Shown here piece after piece: positions 46,735 through 57,165 of a stretch of DNA of 64,000 bases (its first letter is position 1; each line of letters begins with the position of its first letter). The notes beneath the pieces were generated by a model. The model did not search any database. It had not been told where the DNA came from and saw only the letters and a list, made by a program, of their open reading frames with translations. The position numbers were made by a program, and so were the translations under genes. The DNA is from Massospora cicadina (Eukaryota > Entomophthoromycota > Entomophthoromycetes > Entomophthorales > Entomophthoraceae), in the NCBI GenBank assembly GCA_022478985.1, contig JAKSZP010009256.1:1-64000 (forward strand), in the 5' to 3' direction.

Positions 46735-47887
46735 TGTGAGGAAGACAGCAAGTTAGAATTAAACCAACTACTAGCCCAGATGCTGGAGCATCCGGATGGC
46801 AAACCAGAATGCCAAAGGCACTGCTTCTGGTATGACGGATATAAAACTAGAAAGGAGTTTATCCAATAACAGCCAGTGAGTCGAAATCTCGTACAGACAC
46901 ATAATAAAATACCAGATGACTATGGCCATTAACCCTGAGGGGTGTGTAAATGTTGGCGGAAAGGGTGGTTTATTTTTTAACATAAAAACTAAATTTTGGG
47001 GGAAGTTTTAAACGAAAAATTTAAGATAGAAAATTCTTAAACAATTTTCTCAGTGCGATGCAAGTGATTAAAAAGTGGTCAATTGATGAGGAAACAAGCC
47101 AGGATCAGGTCCCTCAAGTTTAACCTATCTGGCGAATTATTTGGGGATGGGGGCAGATAAGCTCAATGGGAACCAACATCAAAGGATTTGATGGCAGACT
47201 GAGTCACTGTCAGTTTGACCTTGAACGCCCAAACTGAGGTTCAACTGCATTTCTGATGGTTAGCGTGACAACATCTGGCCCAACGAGCAGCGGGAATCCC
47301 CAAAGGCCACCCCATATAGGGGTGGTCCCAATTGGTTGGGAACAGGTTCAGGATGCCCAACCCGCCCATGCCCAATCGATGGGCCATTCATTCAGTCAAA
47401 TGCGTTGCATCAGCTATAACTCTTGATTTTCTGGAAGGGGGCTTCAAACTATTGTCAATAGTGTCAATGCTACTACCTGCACAATGGGGATCATTCCCAA
47501 TGGTTTTGATAGGGGGTTAATTTTGACGTTTGCACTGCTGGGCAAATTGAAACTGTTGGCAATTCCAGATGATAACTCAATCTTCATCCCTCTTTGGCTA
47601 TGAAGATTCCAATTGTCATCTTAATTTCCATCGCTTTCAGAGTGATCAATTTTAATTTGGTGATTTCAGCACAGATTTCCATAATCTGTCTAATGAGTTC
47701 AGCTGTGGTAAGTGAAGGTACAGGGGGAGGGGTTTGGAAAGGGAAGGCCATTACCCAACGCTTGTCTACCGCATGGGCGAGGTCGCCCTGGGTGATGAGG
47801 GGCATGGCCACCCTCTTTGGACACTTTTTGCTCAGAAATGGGAAGAGCGACCAATCTATGCACAGGGGACGTTCCCCTGGACTTACA
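46735..47887 (-). repeat. 3' LTR of element B
   Basis: It begins TGTGAGGAAGACAGCAAG on the plus strand and ends GGACTTACA. It is the same LTR as the solo copy at 18,733-19,887 and the 5' LTR at 51,643-52,856. It shows the empty state (GAGGAAACAAGCCAGG, ATCAGGTCCC, near 47,090-47,115) of the site where the 5' LTR received an F-tail insertion. Its U3 start continues the reading frame that comes from the internal region. Confidence 0.93.
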
Positions 47888-48063
47888 TTACCCTTTCCTT
47901 TTTCTAAAGGAAGGGCATCACCACCGGGGAACTGTACAAGGGCCACATTTTTGTGCGCCTTGGGTAGTTTGATTGACGTTACCAATGCGACTTTTTGGGG
48001 GGATGGGGGGCGTTGGGGTGAGATTTTTGAAACGCTTTGACCAGTTCCATGAAGTTGGCACAA
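47600..48063 (-). pseudogene. Reading frame running from the pol end of element B across the polypurine tract into U3 of the 3' LTR
   Basis: A minus-strand open frame (48,063-47,584, 159 residues) covers the last ~175 bases of the interior (QKVALVTSIKLPKAHKNVALVQF), the polypurine tract and ~290 bases of U3 (SPGERPLCIDWSLFPF, RVAMPLITQGDLAHAVDKRWV, LIRQIMEICAEITKLKL). The U3 part is also open in the solo LTR (SPGECPLCVNWALFPF..., no indel) and largely in the 5' LTR. A related stretch is seen at 59.0-59.2 kb. It could be a Pol C-terminal extension or a separate accessory product. The function is unknown. Confidence 0.55.
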
Positions 48064-48413
48064 TTGCGAGCCTTAACCCAACTGGTCATGTAAGCTGGAT
48101 ACCTTTTCCAGGACACGAAATACTGAATGGACTAACGGGACTTATGGGATGCTAAGATATTTTCCACTTCAGCTTCCTTCACATTTTTAATTATTATCAG
48201 CTCAGAATCCATGGGAACAGTACTCTTAAAAGGTGACAACTGGGAAACGTGGAATACGGGATGCTGTTTCCAATGGGCTGGCAGTTTTAACTGGAATACA
48301 CCATTACCCAAGTATTCCTCCACCAAGTGGGGACCAGAATGCTTACTTGCGAACTTGCAGGAGGGTACTTGCATTCTCAAATGGCGTGTGTCGAGCATAA
48401 CATAAGAACCCAC
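48020..48413 (-). pseudogene. Integrase C-terminal domain and chromodomain of element B
   Basis: Frame 48,413-48,132 reads GPHLVEEYLGNGVFQLKLPAHWKQHPVFHVSQLSPF, the GPY/F-type integrase end. EAEVENILASHKSR then begins a chromodomain, which continues after a stop as SIQYFVSWKRYPAYMTSWVKARNCANFMELVKAF (about 48,165-48,065). Chromodomains of chromoviruses bind modified histone tails and guide insertion into heterochromatin. The aromatic YFVSWK core is retained. Confidence 0.85.
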
Positions 48414-48699
48414 TGATCTGTCATGACCTGGGAGCTGCTACCAATCTGTGAACCACTTGTAGTCTTTGATAGCCTTGATGAGGTGTTTCTGCACTAAGGA
48501 TTGAGTAGACCTAATATCTCAGCATGATCCGCAGCAGTTGGACCTCGGGACACAAGCAGGGTCTGACTGAAAAGGAAGGTTATATACTAAAATCACTTTG
48601 TAAGGGGAAAACCCCATGGAAGCATGCATTCTGTTGTTGTAGGCGAATTGGGTGAGGGGAAGGTCGTTAGCTCAGGTGTCCCGTGCAGCTGCAGCATAG

Positions 48700-49470
48700 C
48701 AATGCAGATGCTGTTCAAGGACTTGGTTAACTCACTCTGTCTGCCCATTGGACAGGGGATGATACGCCATGGAGTGACAGGGGGAGATTTTTAAAATGGA
48801 TAGGAGTTCACTCCAGAACTGTGCTGTGAATTGTGGACCACAGTCGCTGATGATCTTCTGCGGGAGACCAAACATTGAAAACATGTGGCGTACAAAGAGA
48901 TGGGCAGTTTCCTCAAACATAATCATGGAAGCGCAGGGAACAAAAAGGGAGAATTTAGTGAAATGATCCACCACCACCATCACCACCGTAAACCCATTAT
49001 AGCAAGGTAGTTCAATGATAAAATCCATGGACACCAATGTCCATGGACCATCCGCCTGCTGTAAGGGGTGTAGAAGCCCATTTCTGCCTGAACGGTCCAA
49101 CTTAGACTGAGCACAAGTAACGCAATTGGAGATCCAGATCAGAACTTCTTTAGTTAAGCCTACTGATTTAAAGGTCTTCTTGATCAAGTCGATGCATTTC
49201 TTACTTCCTAGATGGTCGGTTGTGGGGGGGGGGGTCATGATGCGCATGAAATACCTTTGATCTGAAAAGAGGGGGAACCCAAATTCGTGACCTAAAATAA
49301 ATGAGGCCCTCCACCAAAGAGTACAGAGAGTTTTTATGATTTTGGAGGGAAAATTTCTCAAGTAACTCCACCCTTTTGGGGCAGGTCATTTGGCCAGCTA
49401 AGACCTGAGCAATGAGCGGGGAGTCAGGAGCAAGGGTGGTAAAGAAGATGATGGGGGGAACAATCAACAA
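48700..49470 (-). pseudogene. Integrase of element B
   Basis: The longest open frame of the window (49,361-48,732, 209 residues). It includes the zinc-binding end (WISNCVTCAQSKLDRSG) and the core start PWTLVSMDFIIELP with the first catalytic Asp. DHFTKFSLFVPC and ISDCGPQFTAQFW with the second Asp follow, then SNGQTE with the third catalytic Glu directly before an in-frame stop at the left end. FAYNNRMHASMGFSPY follows after the stop. Most of the core is intact, unlike the RT. Confidence 0.92.
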
Positions 49471-49499
49471 AATTGAGCAGCGGGAATCACTGTTATGAG

Positions 49500-49960
49500 A
49501 TCAACTTCCTCCAAATCCAATGGACAGTGGGCTGGGTTGCAGCTGATAAAATTAGGAAGTACATTAAGCGCACCTTTTATGAATTTGTATTTAAAATTGA
49601 AACTGCACAAGTCCTGACAGGTTTAGGCTTGCCAATGCGCCAATTTTTGGGGTTTTCAAAAATACAAGAAAGCTTGGTGGCCTGTGTGAACAGTCAACTC
49701 ATGCTGGGCACCCTGTAGCAGGTACTGCCAATGAGTTAGTGCCCATGCTATGGATGCTAACTCCTTATTGTAAATGGCCCAGGATTGCTCCGTAGATGTA
49801 AATTTTTGGGAAAAGTAGGCGACTGGGTGCTCCAAGCCCTCATGCTCTTAAAGCACTTCCCCCACTGCCACTGAGGAGGCATCACATGTGATGATATATG
49901 GTTTAGCAGGATCTGCATGTTTCAGGATAAAGGGGATAAAAACACTTCTTTGATCAACTC
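49500..49960 (-). pseudogene. RNase H domain of element B
   Basis: The minus strand reads TCDASSVAVGEVL-EHEGLEHPVAYFSQKF, TEQSWAIYNKELASIAWALTHWQYLLQG and LTVHTGHQAF. These are the D-A-S, E and (T-D-H to T-G-H) blocks of gypsy RNase H. The last catalytic Asp position reads Gly. One frame change occurs near its end. Confidence 0.82.
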
Positions 49961-50136
49961 AAACCTCTGCTGGCATTTGGGTGTCCAAAGAAATGGTATG
50001 TTCTTGCCGGTGAGGGGGTGGAATGGGGCCACCAACTGGGAAAGAGCTGAGGAAAATTTTTTGAGGAAAATTATGGTTCCCAAGAAACTCCATAATTATT
50101 TCTGGGTTGTTAGGGTAGGCCATTCCCGGGTAGCAT

Positions 50137-50890
50137 CTAGCTTATTAGGGGGAATAATGTAGCCATCCTTAAGAATGAGGTTCCTGAAAAAGGTTGATTC
50201 ATCTTTATAAAACTCGCATTTGGAAGGCTTGACAAAAAACACGTCTTGTTTAAGGCAGACACGACTGCTTCCATGTCAATAACATGTTGTTCAGGAGTCA
50301 GGGAGTGGACCAGAATGTTGGTGATATATGTAACTTCACAAGTGAACCAGAGATCGCCCATATACATCTCAATCATTCATTGAAACGTAGCGGGGGCATT
50401 CTTCAGGCTGAAGGGCATCACATGAGATTGGAAAACGCCTCTCTTTGTCCAGATTGCTGTTAGCCATTCTTGCCCCTCCATTATTTGAATCTGGTTGAAG
50501 GCATTGACAAGATCCAATTTAGAGAACACCCAAGTTTTGGCAATTGCTTGGCTGATCATCTGCTCCAGGGGCAGGGGGTAGGGATCATAACTGTAACTTT
50601 GTTTAGGTGGCCATAATTCACACAGGGACGGAGAGAGCCATTGGATTTTTTTGGCAAAGATGTTGGGGGGATGCGACTGGCGATATCTCTTTAAACAGCC
50701 ACCATTTTTTTAGCATATCATCTAACCAAGTGTTGAGCACGACCTCCTTCCTCTGCTGTGGGGGATACAACGGGCAGTTGATATTCACCAACTGTCTTCA
50801 TACAGAATCCACAGTCAAATTTGGTATGAGGATGAAGATGGTCCACCTTCTCAGAATTGAAAATACTCCAATAGCACATTAATTATTCAG
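50137..50890 (-). pseudogene. Reverse transcriptase of element B, catalytic motif lost
   Basis: Frame 50,559-50,377 reads MISQAIAKTWVFSKLDLVNAFNQIQI...HVMPFSLKNAPATFQ, the classic gypsy F-S-K-L-D-L-x-x-A-F / M-P-F-G-L-x-N-A-P-A-T-F-Q pair, with the first catalytic Asp kept. After a stop the next frame continues MIEMYMGDLWFTCEVTYITNILVHS. The Y-L-D-D box is here Y-I-T-N, so both catalytic Asp residues are gone. Confidence 0.88.
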
Positions 50891-51169
50891 GAAAATGGAT
50901 GGAAGGCCCAAAGGTGAAACAAGGGAAGTTATGGAGCCACAACCTTGGGCTTTCTTGAGAGTATTGACTAAAGGAAATTCTCCCTCAGTTTGATCATTGG
51001 AAAAAGTCAACATATTTGACTCTAGATGAATCTTAACATGTTGCCGACGCCACCATCCAACTCCTAAGATAACCAGGAACACCAAGTTTAGCATTGCTGA
51101 GAGCTGATCGCAGAAACTGAACTGGTGTATTGAGAATGTAACTGACCAGTGAACTAGGTATGAGGTTTG

Positions 51170-51480
51170 GGATGCTGATGACGAAACCATCACCAAAGGA
51201 CCAAATCTAGGTCAAGTTCCAATTGTTGATCCAGTTCAACACTCATAAAATTTCCCGTGGCTCCGGTATCCACCAAGGCCTCAAAGGAGACGTGGTGGGG
51301 CCCAACACTAATCTTCATGGGTAATAAGAAGTAAGCAAAGTTCTCTTTATTGGTAATTGTGGATAAATCCAGTGATACTGAAGAGATGGTAGTGGGGTCA
51401 GGGGAAACCGCTAGGTTCATAGGGGGAGTAAGTTCATTGCAAGTTGTATTGTCAGATTCTACAGACATAGGCACAATAGC
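51170..51480 (-). pseudogene. Aspartic protease of element B
   Basis: Frame 51,474-51,190 contains HVSFEALVDTGATGNFMS with an intact DTG at 51,270-51,262 and the following A-T-G-N-F-M/I typical of chromovirus proteases. The reading is open upstream for a further ~90 bases and then stops, and the LTR begins at 51,642. This leaves no room for a Gag. Confidence 0.85.
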
Positions 51481-51642
51481 TGCGGCAACTATGGGGTGTA
51501 GATTTGATATTTTGAGTGGAACTAGGCTATCATGGACAGGGAAAATTTCTTCACAACCTGGTTCATCTTAAAAGAAGGGACCATTGCTACGCCAATATCT
51601 ATGAGAAAGGCAGAAATGGTTAAAATGTTGGTTGTTCAATTA

Positions 51643-52856
51643 TGTCAGGCAGACAGCAAGTTAGAATTAGACTGGTCTGCCAGCCCAGATGCTGGAGCAT
51701 CCGGATGGCAAACCAGAATGCCAAAGGCACTGCTTCTGGTATGACGGATATAAAACTCGAAAGGAGTTTCGCCAATAACAGCCAGTGAGCCAGAATCTCA
51801 TACAGGCACATAATAAAATACCAGATGACTATGGCCATTAACCCTGAGGGGTGTGTAAATGTTGGCGGTAAGGGTGGTTTATTTTTCAACATAAAAACTA
51901 AACTTTGGGGGAAGTTTTAAACGGAAAATTAAGAAAATAAATTTGACCAACAATTTTCTCAGTGCGATGCAACTGATAAGATAGTGGTCAATTGATGAGG
52001 AAACAAGCCAGGATCAGTTGGGTTGGGACCATCTAGTACTAAAAAAAAAAAAAAAAAACAAGCCAGGATCAGGTCCCTCAAGTTTAACCTAGCTGGCGAA
52101 TTATTTGGGGATGGGGGCAGATAAGCTCAATGGGAACCAACATCAAAGGATTTGGTGGCAGGCTGAGTCACTGTCAGTTTGACCTTGAACGCCCAAACTG
52201 AGGTTCAACTGCATTTCTGATGGTTAGCGTGACAACATCTGGCCCAACGAGCAACGGGAATCCCCAAAGGCCACCCCATATAGGGGTGGTCCCAATTGGT
52301 TGGGAACAGGTTCAGGATGCCCAACCCGCCCATGCCCAATCGCTGGGCCATTCATTCAGTCAAATACGTTGCATCAGCTATAACTCCTGATTTTCTGGAA
52401 GGGGGCTTCAAACTATTGTCAATAGTGTCAATGCTACTACCTGCACATCGGGGATCATCCCCAATGGTTTTGATAGGGGGTTAATTTTGACGTTTGCACT
52501 TCTGGGCAAATCAAAACTGCCAGCAATTCCATCTGATAACTCAATATTTGTCACTTTTTGGCTATACAGATTCCAATTGTCAGGCTTAGTTTACATGACA
52601 CACCCTTAGAGATGATCAATCATAATTTGGTGATTTCAGCACAAATTTCTATAATCTGTCTAACAAATTTGACCATGGTAAGTGAAGGTACCGAGGGAGG
52701 GGTTTGGAGAGGGAAGACCATTACCCAACGCTTGTCTACCGCATGGGCGAGGTCGCCTGGGTGATGAGAGGCATGGCCACCCTCTTTGGACCATTTTTGC
52801 TCATAAATGGGAAGAGTGAACAATCTATGCACAGGTGACGTTCCCCTGGACTTACA
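51643..52856 (-). repeat. 5' LTR of element B, carrying an F-tail insertion
   Basis: It starts TGTCAGGCAGACAGCAAG on the plus strand and ends GGACTTACA. It is longer than the 3' LTR by the ~55-base insertion plus target repeat near 52,001-52,072. Otherwise the two are near-identical by eye, including AATCCCCAAAGGCCACCCC and GGTTCAGGATGCCCAACCC. Confidence 0.95.
52018..52055 (+). mobile_element. F-tail micro-insertion of about 38 bp inside the 5' LTR of B, with empty-site control
   Basis: The insert TTGGGTTGG + GACCATCTAGTACTA + about 14-17 A lies between two copies of CAAGCCAGGATCAG (to 52,017 and to 52,072, with adjoining A bases). The 3' LTR of the same element has one uninterrupted copy of the site near 47,098-47,111. 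The insertion therefore happened after element B had integrated. It contains nothing but the tail. Confidence 0.95.
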
Positions 52857-53330
52857 ATACCCCTGCCACATTCCAACATTCTATGTATGGACTCCTGGGT
52901 GACTTGAAGTTTTCCTGCGTCCTGGTATAACACAACAACACTACTATATTTTTTCACAACATTTGACGGCCATTTAGAGCCCCTTTGTCAGGTTTTCTAC
53001 CTACTCCAGAAAACAACTCAAAATATAAGCCCACCGAATGTCCATTTTAACTTTAAATGGATTTTTGGGCCATAAGGTTACCAAGTGAGGAATCCAACTT
53101 TTACCTGACAAAGTTTCTGCAATAGAAAAGATAAACCCCCAAAGTCTTAGGGACATACAGGTGTTCCTGGTATGGTAGGGTACTATCAGTAATTGATACT
53201 ACATTATACTGGCCTTGCCAAACCTCTGTTGGATTTATTGCACAATAATGTCCCTTTTGAATGTAACCCAGAGAAAGGCCAGACCTTTAATCTCCTTTAG
53301 ATGACCCTAGTCACAAAACTGTTCTGGTCC
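52857..53330 (+). pseudogene. Reverse transcriptase of element C, C-terminal part
   Basis: The frame resumes at the ATACC repeat with PATFQ, then GLLGDLKFSCVLVYHNN (about 52,883-52,940), where the Y-L-D-D box has become Y-H-N-N. It continues TTFDGHLEPLCQVFYLLQK, ISPPNVHFNFKWI, and SLRDIQVFLVW near 53,139-53,175. This is a normal gypsy palm/thumb and connection order. A short deletion before PATFQ is likely, since the usual M-P-F-G-L segment is missing. Confidence 0.85.
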
Positions 53331-53825
53331 ACCCAAATTTTGATCAACCCTTCAAAAATTTACCACTGCCAGTCATGTGTCCATGGGGGCTATCCAGGCC
53401 TAACTTGATGAGCATCAAGCAGATAACACGAAGCTTACTTAAGCAAATATTTATCAAAGGCTGAACAGACCTACATTGTCACCAAGCAGGAGAGTCTGGA
53501 TGTAATACTCGCAATTAAGCACTTTTAGATTTATTTATATGGTAACCACTTTAACATTGTCACTGATCATGCATCATTAAGTTGGCTTCAACAAATAAAG
53601 AATCTTAATGGTCAATTGGCCAGATGGGATCTCTGGCTACAAGGTTATGACTTTTTCATTGCACATCGTGCTGGTACAATCCATAAATACATGGATGGGG
53701 TACAGAGAATCCAGACCTTGTCTGTATTAGTGCCTAAAGAAAATCACTTAAAAATTAATAGTGTTGATTGGATTGATGGGATTGGAAACCCCAAAAACCA
53801 TGAAAGCACTACAATTAATGTCTGA
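53331..53825 (+). pseudogene. RNase H domain of element C
   Basis: The block ending ...HFNIVTDHASLSWLQQIKNLNGQLARWDLWLQGYDFFIAHRAGTIHKYMDGV (about 53,540-53,705, one frame change) is the conserved C-terminal half of gypsy RNase H (T-D-H-x-S-L...L-x-R-W...Y-D-F-x-I-x-x-R-x-G). The open frame at 53,616-53,825 is its best-kept part. Confidence 0.85.
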
Positions 53826-53899
53826 AATCACAAGTGTACAGGATAGTATGCTGTATAAACTAATTGATAGAAGGTGGATAACTACATGCAACCACTTCT

Positions 53900-54640
53900 T
53901 GAACAAAAATCATCCTTGAATGGCACTCAAACGTAGGACAGGGAGCAGTCAAAAACTATTAGTGGCTAAGAAAACAATGCTGTTGGAATTGAATGCTTGA
54001 TACTAAACAGAAAGTATTATAAGCCTGTATAATCTGCAGGTCTCAGGCTGTCCAAGCCCTAGTTATAAGCGTGAGGTTAAAGCTCCTTCTTTCCCATTTA
54101 GTTTAATTAGTGTGGAATCATATGGCCCCTACCCTTGGGCCTCTACAGTCATCTCTATATACTACTTGCAATTGACCATTTAAAATAAATTAAGGCTCTT
54201 TTCATTCTGCTGCTACTGCATAGGCCACAGGCTTATTCCTGTTTTGCTCCGTTTTACCCAACATGGATGCCCAAGGGTTTTGCTCTCAGATAATGGGTTG
54301 AACTTTATGCCCTAAGCTGTTCAAAAATAGCCTTCTTTCTTAAAACTAATCAACTCTTCACTGTTTCCTATAATCATTTTACTTAAAGTTCAGTATAATG
54401 TTTGAACAGTACTTTAGTTTATATTCTCCATAAGATGGCAGTCTTAGACCCCTTGCAATAAAACCATTACTTGTCATCCACCTTATTATAATATTAAGTA
54501 AACTAAACTGGATAAATAAAATGCCACTTTTCCAGGTTTTGCATAAGTGAGCCCCAAATACCTAGTAGCGTTCAGCAATTAGCGGACTCTGATGCTCTTA
54601 AGACTGTTAAACTAAACATGAGGGCATTAGCCTATGAAAA
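53900..54640 (+). pseudogene. Integrase remnant of element C
   Basis: A zinc-finger half (YYKPV-x-CRSQAVQ, about 54,015-54,060) precedes a decayed core. There VLLSDNGLNFMP (about 54,276-54,312) keeps the second catalytic Asp. The first catalytic block (about 54,110-54,180) and the LLVAIDHL-like strand are badly worn. The C-terminal part runs toward the 3' LTR. Confidence 0.7.
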
Positions 54641-54949
54641 TAAGCAGACTAAAATTACTTGCCACTCAAGTAATCATCTTGATGACCACCAAGGAGACTA
54701 TATGATCTTATGCTAGTCTACTAGATCTCCACAGATTCAATATTGGAGACCTTGTAGTGGTTATCATCATCGCCCTGGTGGTCGATCTTGGAAATTTTAC
54801 AGTTCCTGGTTGGGGCCTTATTGCATACTATATAATGTTGATATGAATATTTCATTACCAATATCATCCAAGGCATAGTAGTTAATCGCATACATACTAG
54901 GCTCTTGCTCCCATATGTCTTCTTAAAACAGGATCTTTATTGAGGCAAT

Positions 54950-56363
54950 AGTGGCGTTCATACTGAAGAACATTCCTAAAATACTAAAAATAAAAAAAAA
55001 CTTTTATGGAAAGCGGAGTATAGAAGGTTGCAAATGGAAAGATGCCAGGAAAAAGTTGCCAAAGAGGAATATATGTCCAAGAAGGAGAAAGTAACGTTTA
55101 AGTTATCTCTTGTTTCCATATATATTTTTGTGGAAAAAATTCAGGCCAAACTGAAGCAAACTATCAGAGATAATAGTTCTGGGCGTTAGTGAGATTGGGA
55201 AGATACTGTGGTGTAAAATGGCTAAATACTACGTTGTGGACTTGGCAGAATAGGCCATGATATGGAGGAAGGTTCACGCCAGGGGGAGAGTTGGACCAGA
55301 TCTTGAAGTGAAGTCTGGCCATCATAGTAGGGTTTAATCAGTGTTTTATATAAATTTACTTAAAAATAGGGGAAACTTAGGCAAATTATTCCACAACTTT
55401 ATTTAAATATTATTTAATATCTGAGAAAAGCAAGAGCATTATCAGCTTGGGCGTGAATATAAAGGAAATTTTTGATGGTCACAAAAAAATAACAAAAAAT
55501 GATCTTTGCCAAAAAGTTTTCGCCTTTTAGAAAAATCAAAAACTTATAAGATTTGGCTGGTTTCAGCAACTTCATATCATCTTATTTTACGGATTTTAGA
55601 GTCGTTTTTGCTGGATTTTATTCTTCTATTGTGCTATTTCCCTCATTCCTGACTGCAAAGCCTGAACCCATTTACAGTCAATGACATTAGAGAGGTCATT
55701 GGCGTCCCTCAGGGGTTCTATCCTTAACTCCAGTGGCTTCTTAAGCTTGTATTTGGTAGGGCGTTCTAGCCCAATTAAAATGGCACTAACTGTGACAAAT
55801 TGTTTGAACGTCTTCATACAGAATTGAGCCTTCAGAAAACAAATGTATTTTTGCTTAATAGACCCCTGCCCTAAATGGGCAAGGATGAATAAAGAGGATT
55901 CAAGAATCATCACTTAATGCAACCCCATCTCAGTACCCAGGTTTACCCCAAAGTTCTATAACAATGGAAAGACAACAATTCAGAAGCACCTAAAGTAATG
56001 ACCATGGCTCAACCTTATTATTGGATGAGGAGTGAAGATCCTGAACAAGAAGGACCTAGGAGCTCTATCCACCACAAGGTATTGACAAATCTAATATTAT
56101 AAAAAAACTCTTAACTAATAAATTTATTGTATATTTTCTCAGATTTCATTTGAACTTATCTTATTTTTGACACTTTGCATAGTTTTCAATAATAGTTAGT
56201 GTAGCCCAGGATAGTTGACAACAAGCATACCCTGGAAAAGTGAAATTGCATTTTCATTGCCACTCTACATCCATTTTGCTCTTCAGTACCAAACTGAAGA
56301 ACAAAAGACTTCTATCCTTACTGCTCTGAGCAAATAAAATCTACAATCCAGCTTTCTCTTGCA
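54950..56363 (+). repeat. 3' LTR of element C, interrupted by ~0.8 kb
   Basis: The first ~50 bases (GTGGCGTTCATACTGAAGAACATTCC) and everything from about 55,796 on (AAATTGTTTGAACG...) match the 5' LTR at 42,495-43,109. The end is taken at CTTTCTCTTGCA (56,363). The middle, 55,000-55,795, has no counterpart in the 5' LTR. A flanking duplication for the whole element C was not recognised. Confidence 0.8.
55000..55795. mobile_element. Unidentified ~0.8 kb insertion in the 3' LTR of C
   Basis: Present in the 3' LTR and absent from the 5' LTR. The last part, read on the minus strand, is coding-like: AILIGLERPTKYKLKKPLELRIEPLRDANDLSNVIDCKWVQALQ (about 55,795-55,655). I cannot assign it. No target duplication or terminal repeat is obvious, so deletion from the 5' LTR is the alternative. 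Confidence 0.45.
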
Positions 56364-56907
56364 ACAAAGCCATTTAATAGTAAAGCTTGTAATGTTACCC
56401 CCACAATTTTCTAGGACATAGTAGAGGACTCCTTCTAATTATCCACCATAGGCCTCACAATAAATTCATACAACACCCTAGCTATTAGCTTAGTATCATA
56501 AATGAGGTAGGAGAGGTAACTTAATAGGAAAACTTTGTCTCATATGATATAAAATAGTGTGAGGCACCACTTCCTCATTAATATTTAAAAGCTCAGTTGC
56601 TATACTGATTTTAATTAATATATATATAAAAGTGAAGACCAAAATTAAAGTGCTAATCAATAAATGCTGATTTTAATTTTGTTAATTAGAGAAAGGGAAT
56701 TAAAATAGTTTTAGTTTGGATAGAAATCTAAGATTCTTAAAGTAAATAAATACATATTTGAAACTAAAGCATCTTTTTGATAAACTATGTTGATTTTAAT
56801 TAACTCCATCTTTATTGTTTTATTATTGTTTTAAGAAAATCCATAGCTGCAATAGTTTCCCAGTTGCATATAATTATGTCAAATCTTGATTAGAAGTATT
56901 TTTGAAA
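56364..56907. other. AT-rich gap without a supported gene
   Basis: About 540 bases flanking element C on the right. No domain or repeat was recognised. Confidence 0.5.
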
Positions 56908-57165
56908 TTTTTTTGAGGTGGGCCAACCTGGGGATGATACCGCACCAATTAAGGGAAATTGAATGAATGGGAAAGGAGGATAAAATCCAAAAAAAACCTC
57001 CACGCACAGCATATGATGGGCCAGGAACTCCAGGGACCGCCTTTGTTATTTGCTATCTCAGTTCGGGGCATTGGTGCGCAACGCCAACACAGTCATAATC
57101 GTCCCCTACCCAAAGTTCCAGTACCAGAATCAAACTTGGGGGAAGCAGCAGTAGAGGGTCTTACT
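56908..57165 (+). repeat. Dispersed ~260-bp repeat K, copy 2
   Basis: Matches the reverse complement of 26,157-26,425. It contains an open frame (56,959-57,228) with no known domain, whose frame is not kept in copy 1. A GTTTGATTCTGG word on its minus strand resembles a Pol III B box, which would fit a SINE. The adjacency of copy 1 to a Helitron offers another explanation. Confidence 0.72.

Larger units (their letters stand above)
46730..52861 (-). mobile_element. Chromodomain Ty3/gypsy element B, complete with LTRs and target duplication ATACC, lacking gag
   Basis: Minus-strand element, 46,735-52,856, flanked by ATACC at 46,730-46,734 and 52,857-52,861. Two LTRs start TGTAAGTCC and end TGACA when read on the minus strand. 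By eye about 11 differences occur in a 236-base stretch between them, so B is much younger than its host C. The interior holds protease, RT, RNase H, integrase and a chromodomain, but only about 370 bases separate the 5' LTR from the protease motif, so gag is missing. A purine-rich run AAAAAGGAAAGGG lies directly before the 3' LTR (polypurine tract). No standard TGG primer-binding site is evident after the 5' LTR. Confidence 0.95.
43110..54948 (+). mobile_element. Ty3/gypsy element C, internal region, split by element B
   Basis: Plus-strand Gag with collagen-like tract and zinc knuckle (43.8-45.2 kb), protease (45.2-45.7), the first part of RT (46.4-46.73), then element B, then the rest of RT (52.86-53.3), RNase H (53.3-53.8) and integrase (53.9-54.6). 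Removing B and one ATACC rejoins an RT reading frame, which shows that B entered C. All domains are broken. Confidence 0.85.
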
